From NCBI GenBank assembly GCA_018873245.2, contig JAEMBT020000004.1, positions 10,536,652 through 10,600,651 of the forward strand: DNA of 64,000 bases. Direction: 5' to 3'. The position numbers and the translations under genes were made by a program. The stretch is from Archegozetes longisetosus (taxonomy: Eukaryota > Arthropoda > Arachnida > Sarcoptiformes > Trhypochthoniidae). Each line of letters starts with the position of its first letter. The first letter of the stretch is position 1. Below are positions 9,453 through 23,700 of the stretch, one piece after another. The notes under the pieces were generated by a model, which worked only from the letters and a program-made list of their open reading frames with translations, did no database searches and was not told the DNA's origin.

Positions 9453-12400
9453 TCATAGCATAGTTTGGTTTTGATTTTGAATATTTGATGGCATTATATA
9501 TAAGTACCATTTGAGGTCGAGACAAGTTCTACTCTTCTTTTGTCGAGACAATAATAGATGTTGCGTTTTTTTTGGTAATACGAGAACCGCCCAATCGCTC
9601 CAAACTCGTGACATCAACTCATCAAACTTTTCTCTAACTTGTTTTACACTATACTGTATTTATTGATCGTTTTTCGTTTCAAATTTTCTATATTTACCGA
9701 ATGTGGTGTACGTTTACGTAACTGAAAAGAGATGTAATAAAATCTTTTTATACATATATATACCTAATTATTTATTAATACAAATTGAATAGAAAAATAA
9801 TTTTAGGCTTTGTTAATGAATACTGTATAGTCACTGACATTCTACTTCTCAAATCAATACTACCAGATAAATAGATTTTAATGAAGATTTGCTTATAAAA
9901 GTAGCTATTAGTAACAAATGTTGCATTTTTATCTTAAAGAATAATTGCAGTAGAAATCAATTACTAAGTACTTAATCTGACTATTGTATCGAATGGAATC
10001 TGATTGAGTTGCTGAAAACGGTGTGTTTCGTAGTAAGCTGAGTAAATTGAGTTAAAATAAGCTTACAAATAAGAAGACAGCATGGAAAGTTTATTATTCC
10101 TGTAATAGTTTTGAGTTCCTAGATTCGAGCGATGTTAAGGTTTTGCTAACTTTGGTTGCACTAAATAATTTTACGACTTAGCAAGAAACAAATTTATTCT
10201 TCTGTTGAACTAGTATTGGCTACATATGGCTCATATATTTTCGTTATGCAGTGAAACGACAATATAAGGCTGTACTTCATATTAACTTATTACGTGCTAC
10301 TGAGAAATAGTTGAGTCAATAAATTGGTTGAGTGTTGCCAAAAAAGTCTGATTTATGAAATCGAGCGAATTTCAAGTTTAAGGAAACTGTGACATGAGTT
10401 CTGGCTGGTTTAAAAGTAGGAAAAAAGTTCATTTAAAACATGTCTATAGGCAGGAAAATCTGAGTTGATATCTTCTTCTTGGCGATATAATTCCATTTAT
10501 CATTTTGAGGCTCTATTAAGAAGGAATCGATCCAAAAAAGGTGATTAGTTGTCTAAACTTTACTTCGAAACATATTGACTGTTTATTGAAAAAAATTGTC
10601 ACCAAGAGAGCAGTAGCAGACTATGAGAAGTATCTGTAGATAATACAAACGTGTATGTTACACTTTCTCCTCTCGAGTACGTTGAAAGCTTTGGTTATAG
10701 GCACTCTTGATTAATGGTCTTTAAATGTGATAAAAGCTAATGCTATGGTTAAAGGTATGTGTGTTTTCAAGAACACAAACGCCAAAATTATCAAAATTAT
10801 TTATCTTTTCGGGTAATAGATTTCGTAAAAAGTTTTCAAGATTTAATAAGCATTCAATCTTTGTTTGCGTCTAACTGTTCCTTGAGTGACAGATTCGCTA
10901 TCAATTTTAGAGAGTTGTCAAGTCTGATTGAATTTTTCCCCCTATTAAATAAAGTTTATGTTTTATGATCTGATAGTCAATTTTCATTCGTTGTTTTAGA
11001 AAAGTTATAAATTATTGTGTTTACAACAATTGTACGATAATACGGCTTTTCAACAATAATGTAATGAGTACATGAAATAAAATTTGCGAATTTAATAGAA
11101 GAGACGATAGAGACTGTTCTTTTCTCTAGAAGAGGTGAATTCTAGTACACTTATGGTATAATGATAAGATAAAATGAGGCTATTTCGTTCAGATTTCAAG
11201 ATGCAATACCATTATGTCAAACAAGATATTTTCATCAAATTGCACACAACAAACACGTTATGGCTATGAATACTAAAATTTTTTCCCAAGAAACTCTTCT
11301 CTGCTATATTCGTTGGCACTGGAAGAGTGATTCACAGAAAAATAGTATATTTTCTTTACTTAGAAACAGTTTGTTATCTTTACAAATACGGAAATTCTTC
11401 ATGTTTCTGTTCAACCGAACGATTGCATGTCATTTAGGAAAAAATAATTCAATTAAAATGTTGGTTTTAGTGTGAACGGGGGCAGTATTGTTGCTCATGT
11501 TTAGGTCAGATTATAGATATAAAGTAAAGCATAACCTAAACTTGAACTTGCAAAGCATTTTTTTCGGTAGAGTCACAACGAATCAAAGATGAAAGCTCTG
11601 GTCACAAATTCCAATGTCAATTTCATTCTCCGTTCACAAATATCAAAATTATTTGACTACAATATTGGGTGTTTTAAGTTGAAAATTGTATGAACTCTGA
11701 GGTAAAATCTAGTTAATAAAACACGATATATGAGATTATGATCTATATTAATATAAACTTTATTTCAAAAATATTATAGGCGTAGATATTTTATCAGTTT
11801 TCTGGCTTGTAATAGACTTATTTACTATTATACTTTTGAATTAATTAAAGTTATTAATCAGAAGATTATTATTCTTAAAGTTAAAGTTTGAAAATTCAAA
11901 TAGATTTAGTTAAAGTCTAAGCTTTTATATCAGTTTTCAAAGCATTATAATTGCATTCTATAGTGATATTGATCAAAATCAACTCGAAACGATTTTAACT
12001 GTTCTCTGAACAATATTAAACTAAAGCATTATTTTTCAAAGTAAAGCTAGAGTGTGTAAAAGGAATTGTAAGATCAAATATTGTCATCTAATGGAATACA
12101 TTTGCCGGTATATTCCGGAAAGTACTTTTGCAATCTTTACTTGCAGAAGCAGATTTTCAAATCTGATGTGATTTAAGTTTTTGATCCTTATTTGAGCTAA
12201 GTTGAAGTTTTATTAGCTCATTAAATAGTTTTAGCTAAGGTTGCAATAAAGTTGAACTTAAACCAGAAAGAAATTGAAGTTAATTCAAATGTTAACTTGA
12301 AAAGTAATTTTGTTACATATCAAATTTAGAATGTAGGATATAAAACTTGGAATGCTTTTATACTTTCAAACAGTTTAGGATGTCTATTTCACGATTTCGC

Positions 12401-13599
12401 TTTTATCGAGATTTTCATTCATAAATGTGTAGAATATTCACGAGCCCTAAAAATCGAATTTCTTTTTGAATGTAAGAAATTGCAAAATTCTATTGACTAG
12501 AAGTTTAAATATTTGCTTGAAAGTTCTTCCTTAGAAATTCAATATAGTTTAATGAGCCGTATATAAAACTTGGCTCATAGTCTAAATGTATTCAAGGCTT
12601 GTAATGCTGTGATAGTGTTTTAACAAAGAATAGGGTATAATTAAGAACTAAAATATCAAATTTTAATATTAAAAATGTGGTCACGTAAGGCTTTTTATGA
12701 ATTAATTTGACAAATACAGTGAGTGTTGCTTTTTTGACATTAACAAATCGGGCGTTGTTTCCTTTTAGTCTTAAGCTATCACTAAAATTTTCTAAAATTA
12801 CTCAACAGCACAACAGCAGCACAAGTGATAAATGATCTTAATCTTAATGCTTAACACAGTCGGCAATAACTCTGACTATTAAATAAAATTTGTTAACCTA
12901 ACCAAAAGAGTGATGACTTGAGAAAATTATTGTGAATTTGCTTTAATTATATATTTATAAATAAACTTCATCGATGGCTGCAAACGATAAGTATTGGAAT
13001 AAACTGTACTTATTATTTCTAAGGAATAATAACTGCCAGAAAAAGCTTGACAACTGTGATTGAACCGATAATAGATTGAAATTCCTTCTGTCAATATGAC
13101 TAACAACTCACAAATACTGAAAAAGATTAATCAACAATATTATGAAAACACTATATATAGATAGAGAATATGAGAATATCATTGCCATAAATATGAGAAA
13201 AATCTTTTTACGTAGAAGAGCAAACATTTGGCATTTACTGAATAGTTGTGAGATGGTTTTTTGCTATGAATTTTTTCGGACTCACTATTGAACATCCTAC
13301 CATTATTATAAATCTCTCTAATAATACTTTATGAGATCAGTTGAGCCAATGCATTATATTTCATTATTCAAATATAGTAAATTCAACAATAACTTATGAC
13401 ACTATTTGTTTATAGTTGAACAAAACTATCGCACAACGTTGCGAATAAAAATAATGCAAGGTAGTTTTCATTAACTTGAAAAATCTTGGCTTTGCTATCG
13501 GATGTGGGTTGGATTTGTTGCAGACCATTCTTGAATTATGCTTATATTAAGTTATACGGATAAAGGCAGGCCTAACCGAAACTTAGAGCTTATTGAGTA

Positions 13600-13811
13600 C
13601 AGTAAAACCTCGATATAACGAAGTTGAAGGGATCAGGGAATTTGCTTTGTTATAAAACGAGACTGAGTTATATCGAGACTAAGTCTACATCACATCAAGC
13701 CTATAGAGTTTATACCGGGACTGTCAAAGTTTGCTCGTTCTAACGAGGCTTCTCTGTCTCTTCTCTATCTCTTCTCTAACGATCTAAGCTCATTATATAG
13801 AGGTTTTACTG
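13600..13811. mobile_element. Pogo/Tigger-like MITE (212 bp, non-autonomous)
   Basis: The left terminus reads CAGTAAAACCTCGATATAAC and the right terminus, reverse-complemented, CAGTAAAACCTCTATATAAT. These inverted termini differ at a few positions only. CAGTA-AACCTC-ATATAACG is the known terminal consensus of pogo/Tigger elements of the Tc1/mariner superfamily. The left flank is TA (13598-13599), the expected target duplication. The right flank is CA, presumably a mutated TA. No transposase frame is present, so this is a non-autonomous copy. Confidence 0.82.
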
Positions 13812-16800
13812 CATTAGTAAGGAGCGTGATTCGCAACAATACTTAGCAATCGCTCATATTCTTCTTTAGAGCTTCATAGTGAGCCTTCATCATATTTTGC
13901 ATATCAGAATACAAGTTACGTTCATAATTTGTTTATTCCTATTCGTTGAACCAAAATCAGTCATATTTTGCATTTTTCTTATTAGGGAAATAAAGTAGCT
14001 CTACATGTGAAGTAACAGACAGTCTTTTAACAATGGTTATTATTAGCTCTAATACCAGAGTTCTCAAAATTAGATGCTTAGAATGTAAAAAGATCAATTC
14101 TTTTAATATCAAAGCGTTTATATCTTCTTTCTTATCTTATGTCATAGGATTTTGATTTGTATTTCAAATATTTAAGCCCATAGAATGACATTTAAAGCTC
14201 ATTTTCTGTACTTTCTACACTTCATTCAGAGTTCTCTAGATTTTATCTGACATAAAGCTTAAAATTGATATCGATTTTTGAGTTATCAGTTTATGTTTAT
14301 ACATCTGTAGCCAATAATAAATCTAAATCTATTTCAAATGAAAGAAATATTTTACCAAAAGATTTGAATGATTTGATGTTTCTATTATCAAACTGCTGAA
14401 TAGTTGTTTCCAAAGGTAGGTAAATTAGATATGATATGATATGAAGATAGTTTTCAGTTCAGTAATGACGTCATTGCTTTATTTTCATATTTTCAATTCT
14501 TTGTAAAAATAATAATAACAAACCCTTTCCTTTATCTCAAATCAAGAAGTAATTTACTGAATTGTGTTATTTGTTTCAATGATTTCTATTTGTTTTCTCA
14601 TGTAATTTAATTACAAATAAAATTTTCCAAATATCTTTTTCTCATTTGTAATACTAAGGAATTGTGGGCTGATTTATTGTAATTTATTGATGTATTGATG
14701 TATTGATTTACTTATTGATAAAGCACAAAGTTTTGCTACTTTCAGTTCACAAATTTCTATTTGCCTCTAAAGACACTTTCCTGCAAAACAGAACTATGAA
14801 AGCGTTTGTGTTCTTCTGTTAGTTGGATTCACAAAATAAGTGTTCCTGCAGTAAGATTTCACAGCTTGATCCTAACTTTTTACTAAAAAATTTAATGTCT
14901 TCTAAGATTTTTTCTTCTCTTATTTGATGCCTAAAAATGAGTTATATTTATCTCACTATAAGAACTTTGACTTAATTTCTTGTCTCTAACGATATTTCGC
15001 TTGAATGAGTTTCAACAGAACTTTTTATTCCAAGGTATTAAGAACTTATAATAAGAAAAATAATTATAATATTTCAATCTATTGGATGAATTTTTATTCG
15101 CTTCAAAAACTCAATCAACTGCTTGAAAAACGTGTTAAGTTAGTAATCAGAAACGAGCAAGTTAACATATTTTTTCAACAATCGATTCAACTTTTAAACT
15201 AGCAGTTTTTGCCTTAAGTTAAGCCAAAAAATTTCAACTCTATCAAGACCTTAATTTCATAGCTTTGTGCTTTGAATCATAAGGAGTTAAAAAATTAACT
15301 TTTGGCACAAAAGTGAAGAAATTTTGCAAATTATAAACTTATTGAAAAGCAATTCACTCAAAATTCTTGTCTTGTTTGTTGTGAATGATGTGCACCAACA
15401 GTATCTCTTATAGTCTGGATAATTTTAGATGCGCTTGTATCTAGTTACATAATATTTTGTAGTTTTCTACTGAGCTTTGAAAGAGATAAATTTGAACGTG
15501 ATTAACACTCATTTTTTAAGGTTAACAAATATAGCAAGTCTAAAAGTAAATTGATTTTGCTATAAAATCAACCTTTGGGAAAATTGATCTGTTTATTAAA
15601 TGTTCCTAAATCTGAAAGTAATTATTGAGAAAATAAATTAACAAATGATATAAGGTATCAGTGTATGCATTCTTATGTGAAAAGTCTATTAAGGACTTAA
15701 TTGTTTATTTTGGTAATTGTACTGCAACTCAGTCATTGTGAATAATAACCGCAACTGTGTTTTTCCATACAAAATATCATTACAAAGTTAATAAGTTTCC
15801 TCACAATTGTTTAATGTTTCTTCAGGTTTATGGCCTCCACTAAATTATAGCCCACGAAAAAATCCTTTTATTGCGTTTGTTTCCGATTTCGTGCAAGAAT
15901 TAAGAGCCCTTTGTGTGTAATAATTACTTTTTGTTTTATACTTTCTATTATCTTCTGCTGTAATAACAAAAAGTTGAGTAATACTGAGTGGTAATACAAT
16001 AGGAGCAGTTTTTCTTCGTTGACTACTATTTAATTGATATTTTTTATCATAGAAATAGTTGTTACAAGTAATTGAAGCCAACTTTTAATAAGCGAACAAA
16101 TGTTCTCAATTCTCAGAAAGCATGTGTTCAGAGAAGATTAAGGAATAAAGAACTAAGAATTCATTTGATCTTATTCAGATCATTTATTAGTGGAGTTGAA
16201 CGTGTTATTTATAGATAGTCATCTCTTTCACTACCTTTTCAGAGACTCAACTGCCAGTTTAGATTAATTTACTTGAGTTTTTCATTTTGACATCTAGTCA
16301 TAGAATACAAGTTATTTATCTTATCGCCAAAGCACACAAATACAAGTTTGAGCGGCAAAACATAACTAAACAAATTCCATAATTCACTCATTCAAATAAA
16401 TCTTTAGTTTCATTTGGAATTTTGGAATGCATTAGATCTAGAGTTGTAAGCTTTCCAGTTGCAAGTGTGTCCATTCTTATGGGCATGTCAATAGACATGA
16501 GGCACTAAATTCACAAAAGTTACTGCAATTAGAAGAGTTAGAGTCTTCTTCTGAGTACGTGAAGGATCAAATAAATGAACTAATGCCGAGTCGAGTTATA
16601 AGTTATCGTTTCTGTCCTATTCTATACCACATGTATTATTGATAATTGTATTTATGGAGACAGTTATCATAGATGAGAAATGCTTCTGCTTTAGAGATAA
16701 GATGCCACTGACTTACAAGAGAATAAATGTATAAATCCATTTGAGACAATTAGTAGATAAGAAAAAACATATCCCTTAATATTTTATCCTCTTTGTCAAT

Positions 16801-17340
16801 AATATTGAGTGAGTTGAGACAATGCATGAAATTATGAGTCTTATCTACCACAGTCATCTCTATTAGTGTTATACATAAAAGTATCATCAAAAAAGCAAAT
16901 ATATGCTACTTCAACACTATTACTATTTCTAATGTGTTTTACTTTGACTACTCCAAACCCATATTATGTGGAGTTTTACTTATATGCTCTTCTTTGCTTT
17001 TTCTTCTTTCATATAAATGTGTGTCTTTATGGTTGATATTAATATAGTGTATATGTTTAAAAAGCCTTTTCTAGTCATCATGAATGCCATGCACTGTTGG
17101 CTCACATTGTTGCAACAAATGCTTAAATATTGAAGTCTCATTCGTAATACAATAGTAATCAGCTAATGTATTGCACTATTTATTACTGCATGTCAAGTAT
17201 TGATGCGAAAACGTTTGTGGAATCAGATTCCTAAGAATTTAAGCAAAGCCAATTGGTCTGCTCTGCTTTTATATAAGTTAATAGTTATGAAAACTGCCTA
17301 ACATTCCCTTTTTTAGCGCACATTCAAAATATACAGAAGT

Positions 17341-17341
<1 letters not shown>

Positions 17342-17374
<33 letters not shown>
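17342..17374. repeat. (TAA)11 microsatellite
   Basis: Eleven uninterrupted TAA units lie upstream of gene A. The isoleucine run in a minus-strand frame here is just a translation of this repeat. Confidence 0.95.
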
Positions 17375-17376
<2 letters not shown>

Positions 17377-17614
17377 TGCTGGTAATACTGTAGGGTGATG
17401 TATATTTTCGGCTTTTCATTGTATCGATCGACCAGAATTAAATGAGAATCAGAACCAACTTGAAGAGAGCGCAAACTCTTTTGACGAATGCGCCTCACAG
17501 CCGAAGTCAGAGCACCTGAAATAAAAGTGTGAGATAAGGATAGCACACATTTAATGTTTTTGTCGATGTTCGGAGTTAGGAGTGCTTTTAAAACATCGTG
17601 AGAGCGTTTGAACG

Positions 17615-17622
17615 TATAAAAG
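17615..17622 (+). promoter_or_regulatory. TATA box of gene A
   Basis: TATAAAAG lies 168 bp upstream of the gene A start codon, in the less AT-rich block ending near 17640. It predicts a start site near 17645 and a leader of about 140 nt. An in-frame TAA sits directly before the ATG at 17790. Confidence 0.5.
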
Positions 17623-17789
17623 GGTAAATCGAAATTAAACAAATTTTCTGTCTATGTAAAAGTTATGATACAAAAGTTGCAGCGAGTATACAATGCATAG
17701 AATCCATCTTTCAGCAGTTGTAACAATTTGTTTAATGATTTGAAGTATAACAATATTTACCGTTAATTGTTTCCAAAAATCACTATTAA

Positions 17790-20700
17790 ATGGCTTTTGC
17801 AATATATTTGCATCGCGATAACTTTCAACCTGAGGAACCACTGATTCTGGATAAGAATATTTCCAGCGATTCCAATATAAACTTTACTTTTGTTGATTTT
17901 GTGCCTTCGGTGGTGAAGCGATCAGGAACTTTTATACCGCAATGTCAAGTGGAGTATCACCCTTTCAGGTCTGAATCCAAAATAAAAGTAGCTATGAACG
18001 TTTAAACTTTTATTTATCAAATCCACTCCTGTATCGGAATGCAATGCATGCTAGAAAAATGCTTTTTGACAGTATAAAAAATTCAGTTTATAATAGTTTA
18101 GTAAACACTTTATGCAACAGGAACAGTCGAAATGTGGTCGACAATTATTTTACTTTTTTTAATTTAGTTGCTACGCAACTGTTAAAGATCTTTCATATTA
18201 CAGTTTTTACTAATGTCTCTAAATGGCTTTTTGTTCAATTTCGATATTTTAGGTGTAATTTTCTGTCTTTTTCGTCTTTAGTGTAATGATCGAAACGGCT
18301 AATGAGTGGCTGCAAAAAAATATCGAATGGGAAGTTGTCAATTGCGAAACAGTGATTCTACTTTATAAATGCAATGATGCTGGCAATTATAATGAATTAA
18401 GACCTAATGATTGCTGCTTTTATATATATGGATCCGAAAAGAATAATGTTTTGAAGGCATTGCGGTAATCAACATCATATAAGAAACTAAATAGACTTGT
18501 AGTATAATAAACCAAATACACTTAATACTCTCTTTAATTGAACTTGCAAATAGTAGAGCTAATATTCTCGTTTTGCCCAATTCTTTCTAGATTGTGGGTT
18601 AAGAGGAGAGAATTCACCAGCAAAAACGAGATCTGTGAATGTCAAGTCTTGAGGTAAAAAGGACACATTAATTTTAGATTAGCAAATAATTAATTTTTAA
18701 CCGAAATTTCACCAAAATATATTCTATTGCTAAACGAAATTATTGAGCGTAGCGTTTAATCATAATGTTATTATACTAGTAGTTACTTATAGGAGTGCAT
18801 TAAACGAATTTAATATACTTTCACTTCCACCTATTTATTACTTGATTTAAAAGTGTATTAAGGCAAATACTAAAATAAGCTAACAACTCGTTCGTTTTGC
18901 CAACATTTCCACTTTCTCCTTCTAACTATTGAAAACTTTATCGAAAAGTTTTGCTACATTTAGTTCGCTAGTTATCATAAATATCGTGATGAGCAAAATA
19001 GTATCACATTATGGGTAATTTGATTGCTCTTTTGTGAACAACATAATCGATGGTTTAGAACTTTAATTTAATGGAATATCATATGGCCTTCTCAGGCATT
19101 CCAAATATGTCATTTGAGCTGTCGATTTCATTAGACCGATACGCGATCACATTTTTCCGTCAGTTTAGCCTTTCTTAAGTGAAAGCTGCATTACTTATAG
19201 TATATTCAACTGTAAAAATTCTTATCAATAATGTTTATACTGTTTAGTAGATCTAGTATAAATTTTATTCATTTATTCATTAAAAAGTTTGCCGATCAGT
19301 TCTGCCGCCTAATTAGGGCTTTTTGCTAAAAAACTAATTATCACGGATTTAAATATTCACATAACTTTTTCATATGTCTTGTGTATTTCATTACACTCTA
19401 CTTTTTCATTTATTAGTTATTCATAAGTCTGATAATAGAGGTGTTTACTTTTCTCTAACCAATTGTACCATTGCTATCTCTTTGGTATTATTTTTTAAAC
19501 AGATATGGTTTGTGTTTCATAACTCCTAACTAATTATCATTCATATTCTGAATATAATCAGTCCATACAAAAAAATCGATTTACTCATTAATTGAAATTA
19601 AGAATTTCATGTATTTCTAGTCAGCTATCATTTAATTTATTCGTTTTAATGTCCTATCATGTTATATATCCTGAATTTCAATCAAGTCGAGTCCTTCAAG
19701 CTCTATGAAAAATATACAGCAATAGCTTTACTATAGAGTGCAACTGACTCATGAATAAGAAGTATTGCGCGAGCTTTAAAAATGCGCTGCATAATTGATG
19801 CTTCAATTTCAAATTTTGAGTTCCGAATAATTGTTTTCTGTAAAACATTCACAAAAATCAATATTCAGTTATTTAGAACTTTACAAATAATCTCAAATAA
19901 AAGAATAAGATCTTTGAAACTAGGACATCTTTATTAGAATCGTCAAAGAACTGAATTTTATTTGCAAATTGAGCACAAAATTTATGCAGATGTTGATTGA
20001 AGAACTGAGTCTATTGATCAGAATATATCATGAATTTTTAATTTGGTGAAATACTTAAGTCGAACGAGTAATAAGAGAAATAGGTATAAAAATTGCAATA
20101 AAAGAGATGCTCATTTCTATCACAATAAAAGAGATCATTAAGACCGATTCCATCAAGTCATGTGCATGAGTTTATAACTTACATATAAGATTCAAATATG
20201 ACATTAGTTGAAATTATTTTCGAAAATTTGATTTACAATCATATAAGAGTTTTAATATTTGATCAAATTTCCTGAAAGTATGAATAAAAGAAACATAACA
20301 TAAGCATAATTTTGTTTGTAATAACTAGATTTATAGCCATTCACTCCAACTAATCATCAGAATAGGAGTATTTTGTCCATAAAGATTCTCTTACATATTG
20401 ACTCCGTATGGTTTCAATTGAATTAGATTTGACTGATTTGGAGAATAAAAATAAGCAAAACTTACTCGCCTTTAGAGAAGAAGAACATTGATTTGATTTG
20501 CATATCTAAACTGAGGCTTAGGAATAAATTCAATGAATTAATGTGTTTCGAGAATTTGTCGGAAATGATGCAAACCTTTTAACGTGAACTGGAAGGCCAA
20601 ACAGATTATACCTATTATAACTGATTCAAACGCTAAGTGTTTTTATCACGGAATTACAGACAAGTTATTCATTATAACCGAAATTATTGTAATTTTAGAG

Positions 20701-23700
20701 ATCAATCATTTCAAACTTTCGCTTTCAATTATATTCTATAGATTGAAAAAAGTTATATTTCGTTTAGAATTTTATTTCATTAGTCTATAATTGAATACGA
20801 AATAAATGAAGATCAAACCAAACATTATACTCCGAATGATTGCTCTATTAAAAATGAGATATTTTTGTCTCAAGTCTGATATAAATTCAATGTAATGGAT
20901 AGGGATTATTGGGAGAGATTAGGAGACCGAGGATTTATATAAAATGTTATAGTTTCATTTAGAATTGAATTAAAATAAATTGTGATTATATGGTTGTAAT
21001 AATAGGAAAATGTTACTTTAACAACTTGTGAGATTACTCATCTGTGATTAGTTGTTAAAGTTAACTTTGTCCAAACATCCGATTCCATATCTATCAGAGG
21101 TATTGTAAATGTTTAATAGAAAGCACTTTTGTTACCATTCATTCTTATAGCTCCCTAGGCTTCCACAACACTTTGACATTTGAAAATTGGAGCACTATTT
21201 CCTTATTAGTTGCTTCACTCAACTGGTACTAAGCTTTCAATGTCCAAAATTTAATAATATCTTCTGATTTAATTCTTAAATGGCACCAAATTTACAAACA
21301 AATCTAATTTACTATTTGCAATGGACCCGAATTTTAACAATGTAAATCAGAAAACTTATAAATTGAAGCACAAACTCAGTTGAATGGAGTTTCTTTTGTC
21401 GATCTAGCTCTTTAAATGTATCTTTTCTTAGTTTTTCAAAACGTTTCAATAAACTCAAATGTAATTCTTGTGGAGTAATAACCTTAATGTCTTAAATCAA
21501 TCATCTAGGAATATTTTCAATCTATTCATTATAGGAAAAAAATTTAAAGCCTGAATGATTTTTGTTATTGCCGAAAAGGCTATCAAATACGAGTCAATAT
21601 TGCAGTTAGTGCTCAACACATTAAGTTGTCGAAGAAATTTATGGTTAACATTAAGCCTTTAATTTAGTGAATTCTCTCTACAATAATAATATAACTCTAG
21701 GGTTTATGTAAAATAGAGTATATAAAAAATGATGAATATTAAGTCTTCTTTGCAACACATGCTATGCATCACCTAATTTTCGAGAATACCTATTTATTAA
21801 ACTTACTCACGTTTTAATATGAATAATCCAATTATTTTCAACAATGTCATCATTTATCTTACTATTAATTTTTATGTTTAATCTAAAGTCAAGCTCAAAG
21901 CATTTTAAAGATAAGAAAGTTATCATTTTGCATGAGAAGCTAATCAATCTATTGCAACGCTGTTCAAATGTCCTTAAGTTTGACTCTCAATTCTAAGCCC
22001 AAAAGCACTCGTGGGATATCGACATAAAGTTTCAGTTAGATTCAAGCGAATGGTGGCTCAGACCACTATTGAGACATTTGGCAAAATTTATTGAATTGTA
22101 TTGCTTTAGATTTATATTTAAAGTTCAATTTTATGCCTTACTTCAGTGCCAACACCATTTTGAAATAAGTTTTATTGCATCAGCACTTGTGTCAATTCAA
22201 GTCTACTTTAGGAATGTACCTCTGTATAAACAATAGTTTTATAAACTGAAGAAATTTTTATTTAACTTATAATACAATAAAATGCTTTCAAGCTTTACTT
22301 GTCTTTGGGAACAACTTTTTCAACTTGAGAAACAAAATTTTATAATCGAATCAAAAATTTTTATCTCATCAAAAAACAACTAGAGACGCAAAAGAATTTT
22401 AAAAATTCAAGCTATAATAATTGTTCAGTTGAAATCTTATGAAAGATCAACTCAATTCTAGCGATTCGCAATCAATATTGATTGACGCCAACTATAATTT
22501 TAAACTAAATTAAATACTACATAATTTGTTTGTTTTGTAAATAGCATATTATTATGAGGCTTAATTGACCTATTATGCAAATATTTGGTCTACTTCCTCA
22601 AATGTTTTCTCATAATTTTGGCTTTTGACCTCAACGTGACCTCATATTACTTAGTAGATGATAGACTTTCGCATTTAGATTATAGACTTGCATTCTAAAG
22701 ACAAAGAAAAGACGGCAAAAGCTGACTATCAATTTTGGTATTAGAGTCAAGCTAAAGCTGTAGAAATAAAACTTCAAATTGATTGATAACAGTGTGAGAA
22801 ATAGAAATAATTGTTTCGATCGTTTCCTAAAATTGACTGTTTTGAAGCAACATTTTGAATTTTTACGGTTTTTACTGATTTTTATTACCAGGATGTAAAT
22901 CAACTGATCTCTGAGAGTTAGATTTAAATATAGTTGATTCTTAACCACTGAAGAGATCAATGAATAGCTAGTAGAGTCACTTTCTATGTTTGAGTCGATG
23001 TATATCTTTTGAATAGGATTCAGTGAGTAGCGGATGACTGCATGATTTGCTTGCTCATCAACTCAATATTTCATTAGTGTTTGTCGGACATTTGCTGCTC
23101 TCTCCATTTGAGATTAACATTTATGTTGACAATTGACCATTTTTCGAGATCGGTTTGATGTTCGAAAGTCATAGCTAAAGTTAGTTTTTGTTCATCTGTG
23201 AAATATTTATTAGAAAGTACGGCGTAGCATTTCAATTCTGTAAACTTATACTAAATTTTTCAGTATTGGAGAACATCATTAATATTGATGTTTTGGTTTT
23301 TGAGGGCTCGATGGAGCTAACTTAAGTTAATAATTGATGACAGGATTGCTTTGGTCAATATTGATTTAATTAGAGAACACAATACTTACGGGTGTACAAT
23401 ACCATAAAGTAGCCTTTTCTAACGGAATAAAATGAGAAATTTTCGAATCAACAGCCATCTTCAAAGTAACTTGATTAAGTTTTATGTTCCAAATTAACTT
23501 TATAGCTTCACCTCAATTCATAGATTCTATTATAGTTTATTGCTATTATTGTTGTAGCAACTCACTTGTGAGAAACAAAATTCAAAAAAACACTTTAAAT
23601 AGCAAACTGTGTAAACGACATGTTTCTATGAAATCTAGGAAAAATATATATATTATATTATTTTTCATAGTAAAAGTTAAGCGATATTTCAGCTCACATT

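Larger units (their letters stand above)
9453..17614. other. Long gene-poor interval
   Basis: This is about 8 kb downstream of PhLP. Apart from the MITE at 13600-13811 and the TAA microsatellite near 17342, I see only AT-rich sequence with scattered frames of 60-80 codons. Those frames show no protein-like composition, no plausible splice partners and no recognisable domain. No tRNA or rRNA signature was found. The 17395-17640 part is richer in GC than its surroundings. Confidence 0.45.

Noticed and set aside
15845-16081. 78-codon minus-strand ORF
   Set aside because: No signal peptide, no known motif, no splice partner and no promoter or poly(A) context. Frames of this length occur by chance in this much sequence.
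17313-17642. 109-codon minus-strand ORF
   Set aside because: A long isoleucine run is translated TAA microsatellite, and the rest shows no domain. The block carries the plus-strand TATA box of gene A at its end.
22631-22960. 109-codon minus-strand ORF inside gene A intron 2
   Set aside because: The translation is dominated by Phe, Leu, Lys and Ile, as expected of random AT-rich DNA. No domain or partner exon is seen.
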